64,000 nucleotides of DNA from Hypericibacter adhaerens (GCF_008728835.1 NZ_CP042582.1:3561001-3625000), one strand, 5' to 3'; shown: positions 17,091-26,189, counted from the stretch's first letter. Notes: a model not told the origin generated them from the sequence alone. Made by a program: numbers and translations.

Positions 17091-18188
17091 TCAACCGATC
17101 GGGCCGGAGCGCTCGATCAGCTTCTGCGCGTCCGAATTGCCTTCGTAGCGGCTCTGCGTCTTGAGGTAGGGCTGGACGCTGTCCTGGGTGATGAATTTGA
17201 GGCCGGTATTGATATCGGCGGGGCCGGTCAGGCCGCCCGAGAGCTGGAACAGCGCCATCTCCAGCACCGTGTAGAAGCCCTGCAGATAGGGCTGCTGGTC
17301 GATGGTGAAATCGAGATGGCCCTTGTCGATGGCGTCGAGCGTCTCGGGCAGGAGATCGAAGCCGCCGGCGCGCACGCCCTTCTCGTGCAAGCCATATTTC
17401 TCCATGGCCTTGGCGACCGCCATGGTGCTGCCGGCATCGACCGCGAACATGCCCTTCACGTCGTTATGGCCGGCATAATAGGCGTCGACGCGCGACACCT
17501 CCTCGTTGACTGTCGGTCCGCTGGCGATCTGGGTGAAGTTGATCGTCTTGCCCGAGGCCTTGATCGCGTCGGCGGCGCCGTCGAGGCGCGGCTGGATGTT
17601 GAGCTGGCCCGGCGTGGCGATGAAGCCGACCACCTCGCCCTCGTCCACCAGATTGACGATGCGCTCGCCCAGCGCGCGGCCGGCGAGATAGAGATCCTGG
17701 CCGATATAGGCGAGCCGCGTGTTGCCCTTGGCATCGGCGTTGTAGGCGAAGACGGGGATGCCGGCCGCGTGCGCCTTCTTCACCGGCTCGTTGAAGGCCT
17801 GGAGGTCGACCAGGCAGACCGCGATGCCGTCGACCTTGGCGGCGATCGCCGTGTTCATGGCATTGACCATCTCGGAGGCGATGGATTTCGGCGAGCCCGT
17901 CCACTGGTAGGTGGCACCGATCAGCGCGCAGGCATCGGCGATGCCGTACTGGGTGGGCACGAAGAACGGGTTCGTCGTCACGTGATTGACGAAGACGAAT
18001 TTCCATTCCTTGTGCTCGGGGAAGTTGCCCGCCTTGCCGGCCGCCGCGGCGGCCAATTGCGGGAAGGCGCCCAGCGCGCCCGCGCCCAGGGCGGCGGCCC
18101 CGCCGGCGCCGAGTGCTGCCTGCAGCACGCGGCGGCGGGTGGCCAAAAGATCAAGCCCGTCATGGATATCGTCACGATCCGCGCTCAT
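17091..18188 (-). CDS. Sugar-type ABC importer, substrate-binding protein with Tat-like signal
   Basis: The 365-residue protein has an N-terminal TRRRVLQAALGAGG stretch followed by a hydrophobic Ala/Gly segment, i.e. a Tat-type signal. The mature part has the periplasmic-binding-protein 4 pattern: FVFVNHVTTNPFFVPTQYG, AKVDGIAVCLVDLQAF, AAGIPVFAYNADA, NIQPRLDGAADAIKA and VRAGGFDLLPETLDAIDKG with DFTIDQQPYLQGF. These are typical of sugar/inositol binding proteins. It captures the solute in the periplasm for the following permease and ATPase. The start ATG follows GAGGGAG. The actual sugar is unknown. Confidence 0.9.
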   Translation of the reverse strand: MSADRDDIHDGLDLLATRRRVLQAALGAGGAAALGAGALGAFPQLAAAAAGKAGNFPEHKEWKFVFVNHVTTNPFFVPTQYGIADACALIGATYQWTGSPKSIASEMVNAMNTAIAAKVDGIAVCLVDLQAFNEPVKKAHAAGIPVFAYNADAKGNTRLAYIGQDLYLAGRALGERIVNLVDEGEVVGFIATPGQLNIQPRLDGAADAIKASGKTINFTQIASGPTVNEEVSRVDAYYAGHNDVKGMFAVDAGSTMAVAKAMEKYGLHEKGVRAGGFDLLPETLDAIDKGHLDFTIDQQPYLQGFYTVLEMALFQLSGGLTGPADINTGLKFITQDSVQPYLKTQSRYEGNSDAQKLIERSGPIG

Positions 18189-18636
18189 GGTCGATCTCCC
18201 TCAGATTCTGTTTCTGTTGTGTTCTTGCGCACTCTCTCCCGCCGATGGGCCGACAAGCTCGACGAGAGAAGGAGGCCATGACGGCCCTTCCGACACAACT
18301 AGACTTCCGCAGGAGGTTCTCTAGAGGGGCGCGGGGCGAGGGGGCTGTGTTTTTTGAAGGCGGGACAATGGCGGAGCGTCGGGGCGGAGTGTCGAGCGCG
18401 AGTGGAACCGCCGGTTGCTGGATGGCGGCGGGATCACCCCTGCTATCGAGCTAAGCCGTGGGCCGCTCTCATCACCAATCATAGTGCGCACTGGCGCTGT
18501 GGAGCTGCCCGTAAGCCCGATTGGTGCTGTCTATTCCGACAACAGCCCGATGTCGAACTAGATCCCGCAACTTTGTTGGCAATTCGGCCTTAGCTGGCCC
18601 CATTCAACCAATGGCTGAGCGCCATTAAACCTAGAC
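18189..18636. other. Intergenic region marking a base-composition boundary
   Basis: Before about 18450 the sequence is GC-rich and presumably contains the promoter of the leftward ABC operon. After it, A/T content rises and stays high to about 25600. No tRNA, integrase or direct repeat was recognised at the border. Short open frames here look random. Confidence 0.5.
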
Positions 18637-18668
18637 ATCTCAACGCACAGTTGAGATTGTGCTATACA
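18637..18668 (+). promoter_or_regulatory. Inverted repeat and -10 element before the GTPase operon
   Basis: atctcaac (18637-18644) and gttgagat (18650-18657) are perfect 8-bp arms with a 5-base spacer. A TATACA that could serve as a -10 lies at 18663-18668, with only a poor -35 (tcaacg, 18640-18645) inside the repeat. The arrangement suggests an operator over the promoter. It also argues for the GTG at 18695 as start, since the earlier GTG at 18659 would precede the -10. Confidence 0.45.
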
Positions 18669-18694
18669 AATTGGTGCTTAGGAGCACACGCCCC

Positions 18695-20014
18695 GTGTCA
18701 ATCACATATATCCACTTATCCGACATTCATTTCGGCCAGGAAAAGGGGGGCGAGGTTGTTATCCATAATGACGCAAAGGAGCGTCTAATTGAAGACGTCA
18801 CCGTTGCCATGGCTGCACTACCACAGAGGCGTGCCAATGGCATCATAGTAACTGGCGACATAGCCTATGCGGGTAAAGTAGAGGAATATACCGCCGCTGG
18901 CGCTTGGTTAGACAGGGTGGCTAATGCAGCGGGTTGCGACATCACCAGTATTCAAGTGGTACCTGGCAACCACGACATTGACCTAGCGCGGATCTCTCCA
19001 GCCACAAAGCTAATGCTGGGCACAATCATCGAGAACGGTGAAGCTGAACTCGACACCTACTTAGCAAACGAGCAGGATCGAGAACTGCTTTACGCTCGAT
19101 TTGCGGCTTATCGGCCGTTCGCTGAAGGTTACAACTGCTCGCTAGATCGATCGGGCGGCCTCGCAAGCAACAGGGTCGTCGAAGTCGCGCCAAATCGCCT
19201 ATTGCGGTTCATTGGCCTCAACTCCGCTTTAGTCTGCTCTGGTAAGGACAAAGCGGGCTCTCTACTTCTGGGAGCTCGGCAGAGAGTACTTCCTAAGGAA
19301 CCTGGCCAAGAGTTGATAGTGCTTTGCCATCACCCTCTGAATTGGCTGCGGGATTCTGTGGATGCACGGAAATATGTCCGCAGCCGCGCTCGCGTATTCA
19401 TCTCTGGGCACGAGCACAAGCCTGCCGTCCATGTAGATCAGATCGAAGAAGGTCAGGATCTAATGATGTTGGCAGCCGGCGCGACAATACCTCCCACTGC
19501 TGATGAAATTTATACATATACTTACAACATAATCGAATTCGAATGGGACGAACGAAGCGATAGTCTAAGGGTTGCGATACACCCCAGAGCCTGGAATGAT
19601 AACAAGAAGGAGTTTAGAGAGGACGTTGGAAGTCTCGGGGGAGACCATCGCCGGTTCCTGCTCGGATGCCCACACTTTCGATCCTTGTCGACACGCCAGC
19701 CGGGTGGAGCACCATCTTCGCTCAAGGAAACAGGAACCGCTAGCGCGGCCGAGCAGATCGGGGACCGGCCTGTAGCAGAGGCAGTTGAACCTGTGCCAGT
19801 AGAGTATCCACTCCTTCTGCTCCGCTTCTTCCGAGATCTGACGAGCAGCGAGCGTCTGGCAATTCTGGTTAAGCTAGGCGCACTTCCCACCGACTGGGCT
19901 GAGCCTCTTACTCACTCGATAGAACGCAGAGCTCTTGATACATTGAGTCGAAAAGGACGAATTCGCGAAGTCGAAGAATGTATTGCAAGAACGATAGAGA
20001 ATAGACCGAAGTAG
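18695..20014 (+). CDS. Calcineurin-like metallophosphoesterase with C-terminal adaptor-like domain
   Basis: With a GTG start at 18695 (AGGAG at 18680), this is a 439-residue protein. Residues 1-260 carry all metallophosphoesterase motifs: D10 and H12 in LSDIHFG, GDIAYAG, GNHDID, LCHHPLN and SGHEHKP. It should use two metal ions to hydrolyse a phosphodiester or phosphomonoester, perhaps a nucleotide or nucleic acid. The last 90 residues (LLLLRFFRDLTSSERLAI onward, ending LSRKGRIREVEECIARTIE) form a small helical unit. They resemble effector- or GTPase-associated adaptor domains that recruit proteins in conflict systems; this part is inference. It is the first gene of a five-gene operon and probably its effector or a regulator. 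Confidence 0.82.
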   Translation: MSITYIHLSDIHFGQEKGGEVVIHNDAKERLIEDVTVAMAALPQRRANGIIVTGDIAYAGKVEEYTAAGAWLDRVANAAGCDITSIQVVPGNHDIDLARISPATKLMLGTIIENGEAELDTYLANEQDRELLYARFAAYRPFAEGYNCSLDRSGGLASNRVVEVAPNRLLRFIGLNSALVCSGKDKAGSLLLGARQRVLPKEPGQELIVLCHHPLNWLRDSVDARKYVRSRARVFISGHEHKPAVHVDQIEEGQDLMMLAAGATIPPTADEIYTYTYNIIEFEWDERSDSLRVAIHPRAWNDNKKEFREDVGSLGGDHRRFLLGCPHFRSLSTRQPGGAPSSLKETGTASAAEQIGDRPVAEAVEPVPVEYPLLLLRFFRDLTSSERLAILVKLGALPTDWAEPLTHSIERRALDTLSRKGRIREVEECIARTIENRPK

Positions 20015-20024
20015 GGGCCCGGCT

Positions 20025-21062
20025 ATGCTAAACACTGCAACTTGCGTTCGCATTTTCGATGCAAACCCGACAGACGACTTTGTAGAAAAGCGGGGTGCGG
20101 CGATCAAAGAGCTTTCTGACGGTTTTAGAAAGAAGCGCAGCGTTGACGAGATTCTGCAAATGGCTGCTGACTTAGTCACCGCCACGGGCTCAAAGGAGCA
20201 AATGCCCACAAGTTTGGCTGCCATGGTTGAAGCGGCGCTCCAGAACCAGAGCCAATCATTTGTGAGAGATAGCGAAGAGCTCCAGATGTTAGTTTGCGCT
20301 CTTGCTGCGGCTAATGCTGTAATAGGAGGTGCTTCTCCGAGCTCTATAACTTACTCCACCAACGATCTACTAGCGGTGTCACTCTGGTTGGGATTTTCGT
20401 TTCAACCTCCACGTTCAGAACCAAAGCTTGAAGCTTTACGCTCGGATGTTTTAGAGACAGCTAGAACTCTCGTTTCTAACTCCGCGACATCGGGCCGACG
20501 AAGAGCACTCGTTCCTGAGTTCTCCGTGTCGCTCGCAGAAGAAGAGTTGTCCCGCTTTGACGAAGACTTTAAGGCGGGCACAGAAAAAACGATTAACGCA
20601 CTCCGGACGAACGCTGCGCTTGATCGCGAGGAGTTAGAGCTTCTTTGGTGGGTTCTCGGAGATTGGAGCACATCCTTGGGATCCGCCTTCAGCAAGGCGG
20701 AATCAGTGGCAAGTGCTTTAGCCGCAGGAATCGAAGGAGGAGGCTTGCTGCGACGGCTACCAGCGGAAGCGCACAAGCACATCGTACTAAGGGGTGTCTC
20801 GGAGAGCGCAAAGCTAACAGCATCAGAGTTGGTTGCTGCTCTTGGTGCTAGCAGAGAAAAGCTCGCTGCAGTTCATTCCAAGAATGCTCGGGTCGCGACT
20901 TTTCCCAACGTCTTTGTGGTGCTCTCGTTGCTTGCGACAGGTCACACGAAGGCTCCGGGCGCAAAGTTAAAGCGACCGCTTCGCGAGTGGGCCAGTCGGG
21001 CCTTTGTGGAAAGCACAATTCTCCACCTTTCCACAATAATTGCCCCTGAGGCGATTTACTGA
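20025..21062 (+). CDS. All-helical GTPase-associated protein (GASH-like)
   Basis: The 345-residue protein begins MLNTATCVRIFDANPTDDFV and is almost entirely predicted helical: KRGAAIKELSDGFRKKRSV, QMAADLVTATGS, LLAVSLWLGFSFQPP, LDREELELLWWVLGDWSTS, LPAEAHKHIVLRGV and REWASRAFVESTI. There is no enzyme motif. Its position between the phosphoesterase and the TRAFAC GTPase, and the LLWWVLGDWS-type helix, match what is named GTPase-associated system all-helical protein (GASH). The role is unknown; a scaffold linking effector and GTPase is a fair guess. It starts 10 bp after the first gene and ends 2 bp before the next. Confidence 0.7.
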   Translation: MLNTATCVRIFDANPTDDFVEKRGAAIKELSDGFRKKRSVDEILQMAADLVTATGSKEQMPTSLAAMVEAALQNQSQSFVRDSEELQMLVCALAAANAVIGGASPSSITYSTNDLLAVSLWLGFSFQPPRSEPKLEALRSDVLETARTLVSNSATSGRRRALVPEFSVSLAEEELSRFDEDFKAGTEKTINALRTNAALDREELELLWWVLGDWSTSLGSAFSKAESVASALAAGIEGGGLLRRLPAEAHKHIVLRGVSESAKLTASELVAALGASREKLAAVHSKNARVATFPNVFVVLSLLATGHTKAPGAKLKRPLREWASRAFVESTILHLSTIIAPEAIY

Positions 21063-21064
21063 CA

Positions 21065-22054
21065 ATGGTAGCCGGCTGCCTCCAGAAAGATTGCACGGTC
21101 GCGCAGACGGGTCGATGCCTGCTGAACGATGACCCGGACTCGTGCCCAAACCGAATAATCGAGCAAAGTGCGGACACCGCAATAAGAGATCAAATTGCCC
21201 CACAGCTTTCGCAGCCGGCATCACGACCAAAATTTCCTGCCAGTGTCACTCTTTCATCCGAAGAGATGGCAACTCTCACACACCGAACCTATGGCACCGT
21301 CGTTGGAATTCTGGGCTCTCCTAACGCGGGCAAGACTGCGGCAATTGTCAGCCTTTATCTCTTGCTCGCGACGAACAAGCTTTCGGGCTATGAGTTCCGC
21401 GACAGTCAAACCTTAATGGCCTTGGAGCAGATTAGCCGGGGAGCGCGGCGCTGGAGCGAACACAACCCACCAAGTGAGTTTACGACCCATACCGAGTTAC
21501 CGAGCGAAAGGCTCGCTGGCTTTATTCATCTCCGGATTGAACGCATTCAAGACAGCAAACGTGCTGACTTGCTACTCCCTGATTTACCCGGTGAGTGGTC
21601 GGAACAACTTATAGATTCCAATCGCGTGGATAGGTTGGAGTTCCTTAAGGGAGCAGACGCTATCTGGATTATGGTCGATGGCCTCGAGATGGCCAATGAT
21701 GAAACTAGGCAGCATACTCGGCACCGCATGGCAATGCTCCTAGAGCGGATTGCCGTCTTTCTGTCGCCGCGTGTTCCACCTATTACAGTTGTCGTCACTC
21801 GGCGAGACAAGGGCGTATTGCCCCCACATGCTTTTGCCAATCTCTTTGATGACGCGAGCCATCGCGGAATTTCGATAAGGCTCATACAAATTGCATCGTT
21901 CTCTGAAGACGACGCAGTCGCGCCGGGTAGTGGCCTTTCGGAACTTTTAGATGGCTTACTAGTAGTAGAACCGGTGAGCATTGCGTTTTGGCCTGACGCG
22001 ACGGATCACGGCGGCGAACGCCAGCTTCTAAAATTTAGAAGCGTACATTCATGA
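21065..22054 (+). CDS. TRAFAC-clade GTPase with N-terminal cysteine cluster
   Basis: The 329-residue protein starts MVAGCLQKDCTVAQTGRC. Four Cys (residues 5, 10, 18, 27) may bind zinc. The GTPase core has a P-loop GSPNAGKT at residues 84-91, a Walker B/G3 LLPDLPGEW and a G4-like VVTRRDKG where N/T-K-x-D is replaced by TRRD. The layout matches the double-GTPase (DO-GTPase) proteins found in computationally predicted conflict systems. It probably switches between GTP and GDP states to gate the system. The following GTPase gene overlaps it by 4 bp, so the two are translationally coupled and may form a heterodimer. Confidence 0.85.
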   Translation: MVAGCLQKDCTVAQTGRCLLNDDPDSCPNRIIEQSADTAIRDQIAPQLSQPASRPKFPASVTLSSEEMATLTHRTYGTVVGILGSPNAGKTAAIVSLYLLLATNKLSGYEFRDSQTLMALEQISRGARRWSEHNPPSEFTTHTELPSERLAGFIHLRIERIQDSKRADLLLPDLPGEWSEQLIDSNRVDRLEFLKGADAIWIMVDGLEMANDETRQHTRHRMAMLLERIAVFLSPRVPPITVVVTRRDKGVLPPHAFANLFDDASHRGISIRLIQIASFSEDDAVAPGSGLSELLDGLLVVEPVSIAFWPDATDHGGERQLLKFRSVHS

Positions 22055-22920
22055 ACTCAAGATCCGTCATACTCGTTGGGCTGCCTGATTCGGGTAAGAC
22101 CAACTATTTGGCTCGCCTGTGGGAGGCCCTTCGCAGCAAGCGAGGAAAACTTGTGTGCCCAACTATGCCTGACAACGTCCAATACCTTGAAGAAGTTCTG
22201 GCGCATCTTCACAGAGGAGCATTTGCGCCACGTTCTGATAAGGCTCTGGAAGCGTTGCGCAAGGACATACTCATCCCCATCCGGATGGCAGATGGGGGGC
22301 CCAATGATGTGGTAGAAGCGATTGTGCCGGATGTGTCGGGCGAGCTTTGGAACAAAGCAGTAGAGACTTTCGAGATATCTCCGGAGTGGATGGATGAACT
22401 CGAAAAATCTAGTGGTGCGCTGCTATTTGTTCGCGTTCATTCTGATTTGAATGTGAGCCCGTTGGACTGGGTTACCACCCGAAGCCTCCTCAGAAGCGAG
22501 GCCATGCTTATCCCTGACCAGGATAAGACCCCCACCCAAGTAATCATGTGCGAGCTAATTCGATTCCTCGCGCTGAAGCTGAGGGCCCACGACAATGGCT
22601 CAAAGCCAAAAGTGGCTGTGATTGTCTCGGCGTGGGACCGGCTGGACAGCGAAATTGCCGCCAGAGGTCCCTTCGCTTACTTGCGTTCAGAGTTTCCTCT
22701 TTTTGCTGGCCGCCTACAAGGTGAAGAAAGACTGGACGTCCAGATCTTCGGAGTCAGTGTTGTTGGTGGCGATTTTGTGGACGAGAATTTTCGGCGTGAA
22801 TATCTTCGGAATGACACTACCAAATCTGGGTTCGTGGTGACGGAGACTATAGACGGCCCGAGAGTCGTTAATGATTTAAGCCTCCCTATGGCATGGCTCA
22901 TCAACGGCCAGCAAGATTGA
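22051..22920 (+). CDS. Second TRAFAC-clade GTPase of the pair
   Basis: The 289-residue protein starts MNSRSVILVGLPDSGKTNYL, so the P-loop GLPDSGKT is at residues 10-17 with almost no N-terminal extension. The G3 motif is IVPDVSGELW and the G4-like motif VIVSAWDRLD (SAWD). Between them is TRSLLRSEAMLIPD and a helical insert. It belongs to the same broad GTPase group as the preceding protein but lacks the Cys-rich head. The start overlaps the upstream stop by 4 bp (ATGA), and the GAP1-like gene follows after 2 bp. Paired GTPases of this type are expected to dimerise; nucleotide specificity is inferred. Confidence 0.82.
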   Translation: MNSRSVILVGLPDSGKTNYLARLWEALRSKRGKLVCPTMPDNVQYLEEVLAHLHRGAFAPRSDKALEALRKDILIPIRMADGGPNDVVEAIVPDVSGELWNKAVETFEISPEWMDELEKSSGALLFVRVHSDLNVSPLDWVTTRSLLRSEAMLIPDQDKTPTQVIMCELIRFLALKLRAHDNGSKPKVAVIVSAWDRLDSEIAARGPFAYLRSEFPLFAGRLQGEERLDVQIFGVSVVGGDFVDENFRREYLRNDTTKSGFVVTETIDGPRVVNDLSLPMAWLINGQQD

Positions 22921-22922
22921 CC

Positions 22923-25541
22923 ATGAGTGCACTTGCTTATCCTCAGCAGGTCCACGGGTATGATCACGGTCACCAGCTGCTTGCAGGAACCATTGTATTG
23001 CCTGCTGACGATCAGGATGTTGTCGACCGTTTGTCAGACATATCCGGGCCATTGTCACCTGGCGAGCGATTTTCCCCTTATCTAACAATGTACCCCTTGC
23101 CGAGCCGTTCTCACTATGTGATAGCGAGGACTTGGCAGGACCTCGAAGCTCCACGAGCAGGTTGCGTCCTCACAAGAAGCATACTCGTGCCTATGTTCGA
23201 CTGGGTGCATGCCCAATCGATACGAGAAATTGCACGCCAACTCCTGCCTATCAAGCGCCGAGCTCCAGCATCGCCGATCGTCATACAGCAACTAGTCACG
23301 ACGGACCTGCCACCCGTACGCGATCCTCGGATGCCTGAGCTGGTCGAAGCTTTGTTTCTTGAAGTGCGCCAACCAGTATTAATGCTCGATGCTGCCGAAG
23401 CTGAGCTGATAGCAGAAAGGTTATTGACTGCTCTTTGGGGCGGTATGCGACGAAATTTTTCGATATGTACAATGGCTCTTGCATCGAGGAGCGTAAACGG
23501 AAAGCCCTTTGACTTGCTGTTTGCTCCCAAAGGTGCGCGTTCCCGCTTCTCGGATTGGAAGGGCCGGCGGATAGAGATGGCAACGGCAATAGGGGCCCCC
23601 CGCCATAGATGGACTTTAATAATGGCCGAGAAAATCTTCACGGGTAGCCATCCGAACTTAGCAAATATTGACGCTTTAGGTATCTTAGACTCTGATCGAC
23701 GCGGCGATGAATCAGTAATCCGCTTGTCCTTACTCTGGAATGAGCTTGCCGAAAAATCAGCAACATCGCCAACGGCAGTGCTGGGTATGCTTGATATTTT
23801 GCAATCGCAACGACAATCCTTGCCCGCTTTACCATTGCCCATCGCATCGGTCGTCAACCACGCTATAGAAGTGGCGATCGTTGTCCAATCCGCGGAGGAA
23901 GCGTGGACCTTTTTGGTATCTCTTCTTGGCAAATTTGAACAATACAAGGTACAGTTGAGCATCCTGCGTAAGGTTGTGTTATCTGCTACTAAACTGGCTT
24001 CGGCAGATCCAGGTGCGGCTAGCGCACTACTGAGTAAGCAAGATGCCGCCGGTCGTCAGACCCCTCGAATTCTCTGTGCGGGCCTAGCCGCTGGCCTTGC
24101 TAGCGACTCAGGTCACGAAAAATTTAGAGATCTACTAGAGCGGCTGCCCGCGGGCACGCTTCTGCGGCTCGTTTCAAGCAATGATTCATTCGCTCGCGCC
24201 ATTTTGTCGTTAATAACCGAATGGCCGGAGGGGATTGTACAGAAAGCTGTTATTCGGGCACTTCGGATTCCCGACAAATTTCTGCGCAACCGCGCTCGAA
24301 TTCGTTTAATCCCTCGGATGAATAACAACGAGCAAGCTGCGATACTGAGCGCATTAGTTGAGGATAGCGATCTCTATGAACTCTTAGATAGTGTGTCGAG
24401 AATTGGACATAGCAATGGCTTCTCCTGCGAAGCTTTTGACGCACCTCTCTGGCGATCTGCACGGTCAAGCGAGGCAATGCGAGCATTACGAGATTTAGTA
24501 TTGTCCTTCGAAGAAAGCCCTAACTCTGATCGCTTTCTCACCAACACACTCCGATTCTCACTGCATGACGTTCGGTGGTTGATTTCCAGCTCCCATTTCA
24601 ATGCCCAGAGAAGATTTCGAATTCTGCAGTCTGTCTTGAATCAATCGGACGATCGGACTGTTCAAGATGTTCTCATGGATGAAGAGATCGCCGGACGTCT
24701 GCTACATTTACTTTCATTCCATGAAAGTTCTATTGCGAGGCTACTCCTACTTGGCGCCTATTCGCCGCAACAAATATTGGAAACGGCTGTCGCCATTTTG
24801 CCAAAGCTAAGAGGCAAACAGCGTCAGGATTTATCGAGCAGAGCATTAAGGTTGGCTCTCAGTCATTCTGATACACTTGCCGAAAATCTATCTGCTGCTG
24901 CACTTGTATTCGGCGCTAGATCAGTGCAACCGGCCGATCTAATCACGGCCGCAACTTCCGGTTCCTCTGCTACACTAAGCGCAAATTTGGTGCTTTTGGC
25001 GCGCGCAGCTCCGGATGTTAAAGGATATGTACTAGAGCAGATCGACCTGCTAGCAGACCGGACGGTTCACCATTACGGCGCGATGCCGCACCCCGCCGCC
25101 ATAGAGGCTCTCGCACAACTGTTTAGAGAGAGCGGCAGTTGGGGCATGCCCGCGCAAACGAGAGCCGCGGAATTGCTTTTACCGTACGCACTACGTCACC
25201 GGAATGCACAGGTTAGCCCTCTCATAATTGCTGCCTTCCCGATAGCATATGCGGAGCTCGCGAAAGGCACGAGCACCCCCAATTTGCTATCCATATTTTT
25301 GTTCTATGATTGGGACCGCTGCAGAACCGCACGAGAGGCATTGGTAGACGCCTTTGTTGAGTCTGTCTGGCCCCCCGTGGATTTGCTTGTAACAGCATTG
25401 AACGCTGACATTGTCTCGGAGGTTTTAGGTTACCTAGCTCACAGGTATCGCGGCCCACAGTACATAGCCGCCATCAAAGAAGACATACCTCGGCTCCCGT
25501 TAGAGATTCAGGCACGGCTCACATCTTTCTTCGAGCGCTGA
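22923..25541 (+). CDS. GAP1-like large GTPase-associated protein
   Basis: The 872-residue protein starts MSALAYPQQVHGYDHGHQLL. The N-terminal part (QVHGYDHGHQLLAGTI, LSDISGP, YLTMYPLPSRSHYVIARTW, PRAGCVLTRSILV) matches the GAP1-N2 domain pattern as I know it. Residues 150-250 would be the middle domain (LWGGMRRNFSICTMALASR). The long C-terminal half is made of HEAT-like helical repeats without enzyme motifs. Such proteins accompany DO-GTPases in conflict systems and may sense the trigger or act as effector scaffold. An in-frame ATG at 22893 lies inside the upstream gene. It is the last gene of the operon. Confidence 0.82.
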   Translation: MSALAYPQQVHGYDHGHQLLAGTIVLPADDQDVVDRLSDISGPLSPGERFSPYLTMYPLPSRSHYVIARTWQDLEAPRAGCVLTRSILVPMFDWVHAQSIREIARQLLPIKRRAPASPIVIQQLVTTDLPPVRDPRMPELVEALFLEVRQPVLMLDAAEAELIAERLLTALWGGMRRNFSICTMALASRSVNGKPFDLLFAPKGARSRFSDWKGRRIEMATAIGAPRHRWTLIMAEKIFTGSHPNLANIDALGILDSDRRGDESVIRLSLLWNELAEKSATSPTAVLGMLDILQSQRQSLPALPLPIASVVNHAIEVAIVVQSAEEAWTFLVSLLGKFEQYKVQLSILRKVVLSATKLASADPGAASALLSKQDAAGRQTPRILCAGLAAGLASDSGHEKFRDLLERLPAGTLLRLVSSNDSFARAILSLITEWPEGIVQKAVIRALRIPDKFLRNRARIRLIPRMNNNEQAAILSALVEDSDLYELLDSVSRIGHSNGFSCEAFDAPLWRSARSSEAMRALRDLVLSFEESPNSDRFLTNTLRFSLHDVRWLISSSHFNAQRRFRILQSVLNQSDDRTVQDVLMDEEIAGRLLHLLSFHESSIARLLLLGAYSPQQILETAVAILPKLRGKQRQDLSSRALRLALSHSDTLAENLSAAALVFGARSVQPADLITAATSGSSATLSANLVLLARAAPDVKGYVLEQIDLLADRTVHHYGAMPHPAAIEALAQLFRESGSWGMPAQTRAAELLLPYALRHRNAQVSPLIIAAFPIAYAELAKGTSTPNLLSIFLFYDWDRCRTAREALVDAFVESVWPPVDLLVTALNADIVSEVLGYLAHRYRGPQYIAAIKEDIPRLPLEIQARLTSFFER

Positions 25542-25990
25542 GATGACTATCCGAGCGTTGCTCGAACTAAGTCAGTGCGAGATAGCACCGTTGCGAATCA
25601 TTCCATTAGGGCTTTTATGACGCACGACATGCGCATGCCCCTCACTCCCACTCGATTCTCTCAATGCATCGTAACGCGCTGATTTATAAGCGCAAAATAT
25701 TTCTTCTGACGGTCAAAGCCCGACCATCGAGCCGTCAAAATTTTTCGCTTATGATTTCAAAGGAAAATTCGCGCGCTTCGAATTCTGCGACGTTTCAGGA
25801 TCTATCGACAACGATCGGCCGATTTTTCACGTCATCGACTTCTTAGCGCGCTACGCGTCGATCCAAGGAAAGACCGTCAGCCTTCGTAACACAACGCGTT
25901 CATGTGCGCCATGCCTCTCCTCTGGCTCAAGACCGCTCAATGAACTCGATGGCTTGATGGAAGGCAGACGAGCAGATAGACAAACGCCTC
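25542..25990. other. Intergenic region before the first fic gene
   Basis: There is no gene. A short hairpin (cgagc gtt gctcg, near 25553-25565) follows the GAP1 gene but lacks a T-run. The motif CTGACGGTC appears at 25706-25714 and AAGACCGTCAG at 25870-25880; the same motif recurs near 30.7 kb. From about 25636 the sequence matches the region at 30908 onwards. Confidence 0.55.
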
Positions 25991-26124
25991 TGGCTGCGGC
26001 GATGTGGAAGGACACATGGCCAGCAAAGGTCCGAGATGGTGACGAGAAGGCAGCGGCGTAATGGCTCGGTGCACTAAGCCCATCCACTAGCCGGTTTCGA
26101 GTCCGGCCCGCAGCACCCGTCTAG
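25991..26124 (+). other. Conserved non-coding block A with tRNA-3'-end-like hairpin
   Basis: About 130 bases nearly identical to 31246-31380, better conserved than the flanking leader. It includes a T-arm-like hairpin gccgg-tttcgagt-ccggc at 26090-26107 followed by ccgcagcacc, and a second hairpin around tggctcggtgcactaagccca. It could be a tRNA remnant, an RNA element or a recombination site. No complete tRNA can be folded. Confidence 0.45.
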
Positions 26125-26189
26125 GCTACAGCAATTCGATCGGCTCACGGTCGATCCCAACTCCGATTTTTTGCAGGTCTACGCAGACA

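Noticed and set aside
26090-26116. Complete tRNA gene upstream of fic copy A
   Set aside because: Only a T-arm-like hairpin and acceptor-like end are present; no cloverleaf can be drawn and the stem has a mismatch at the loop.
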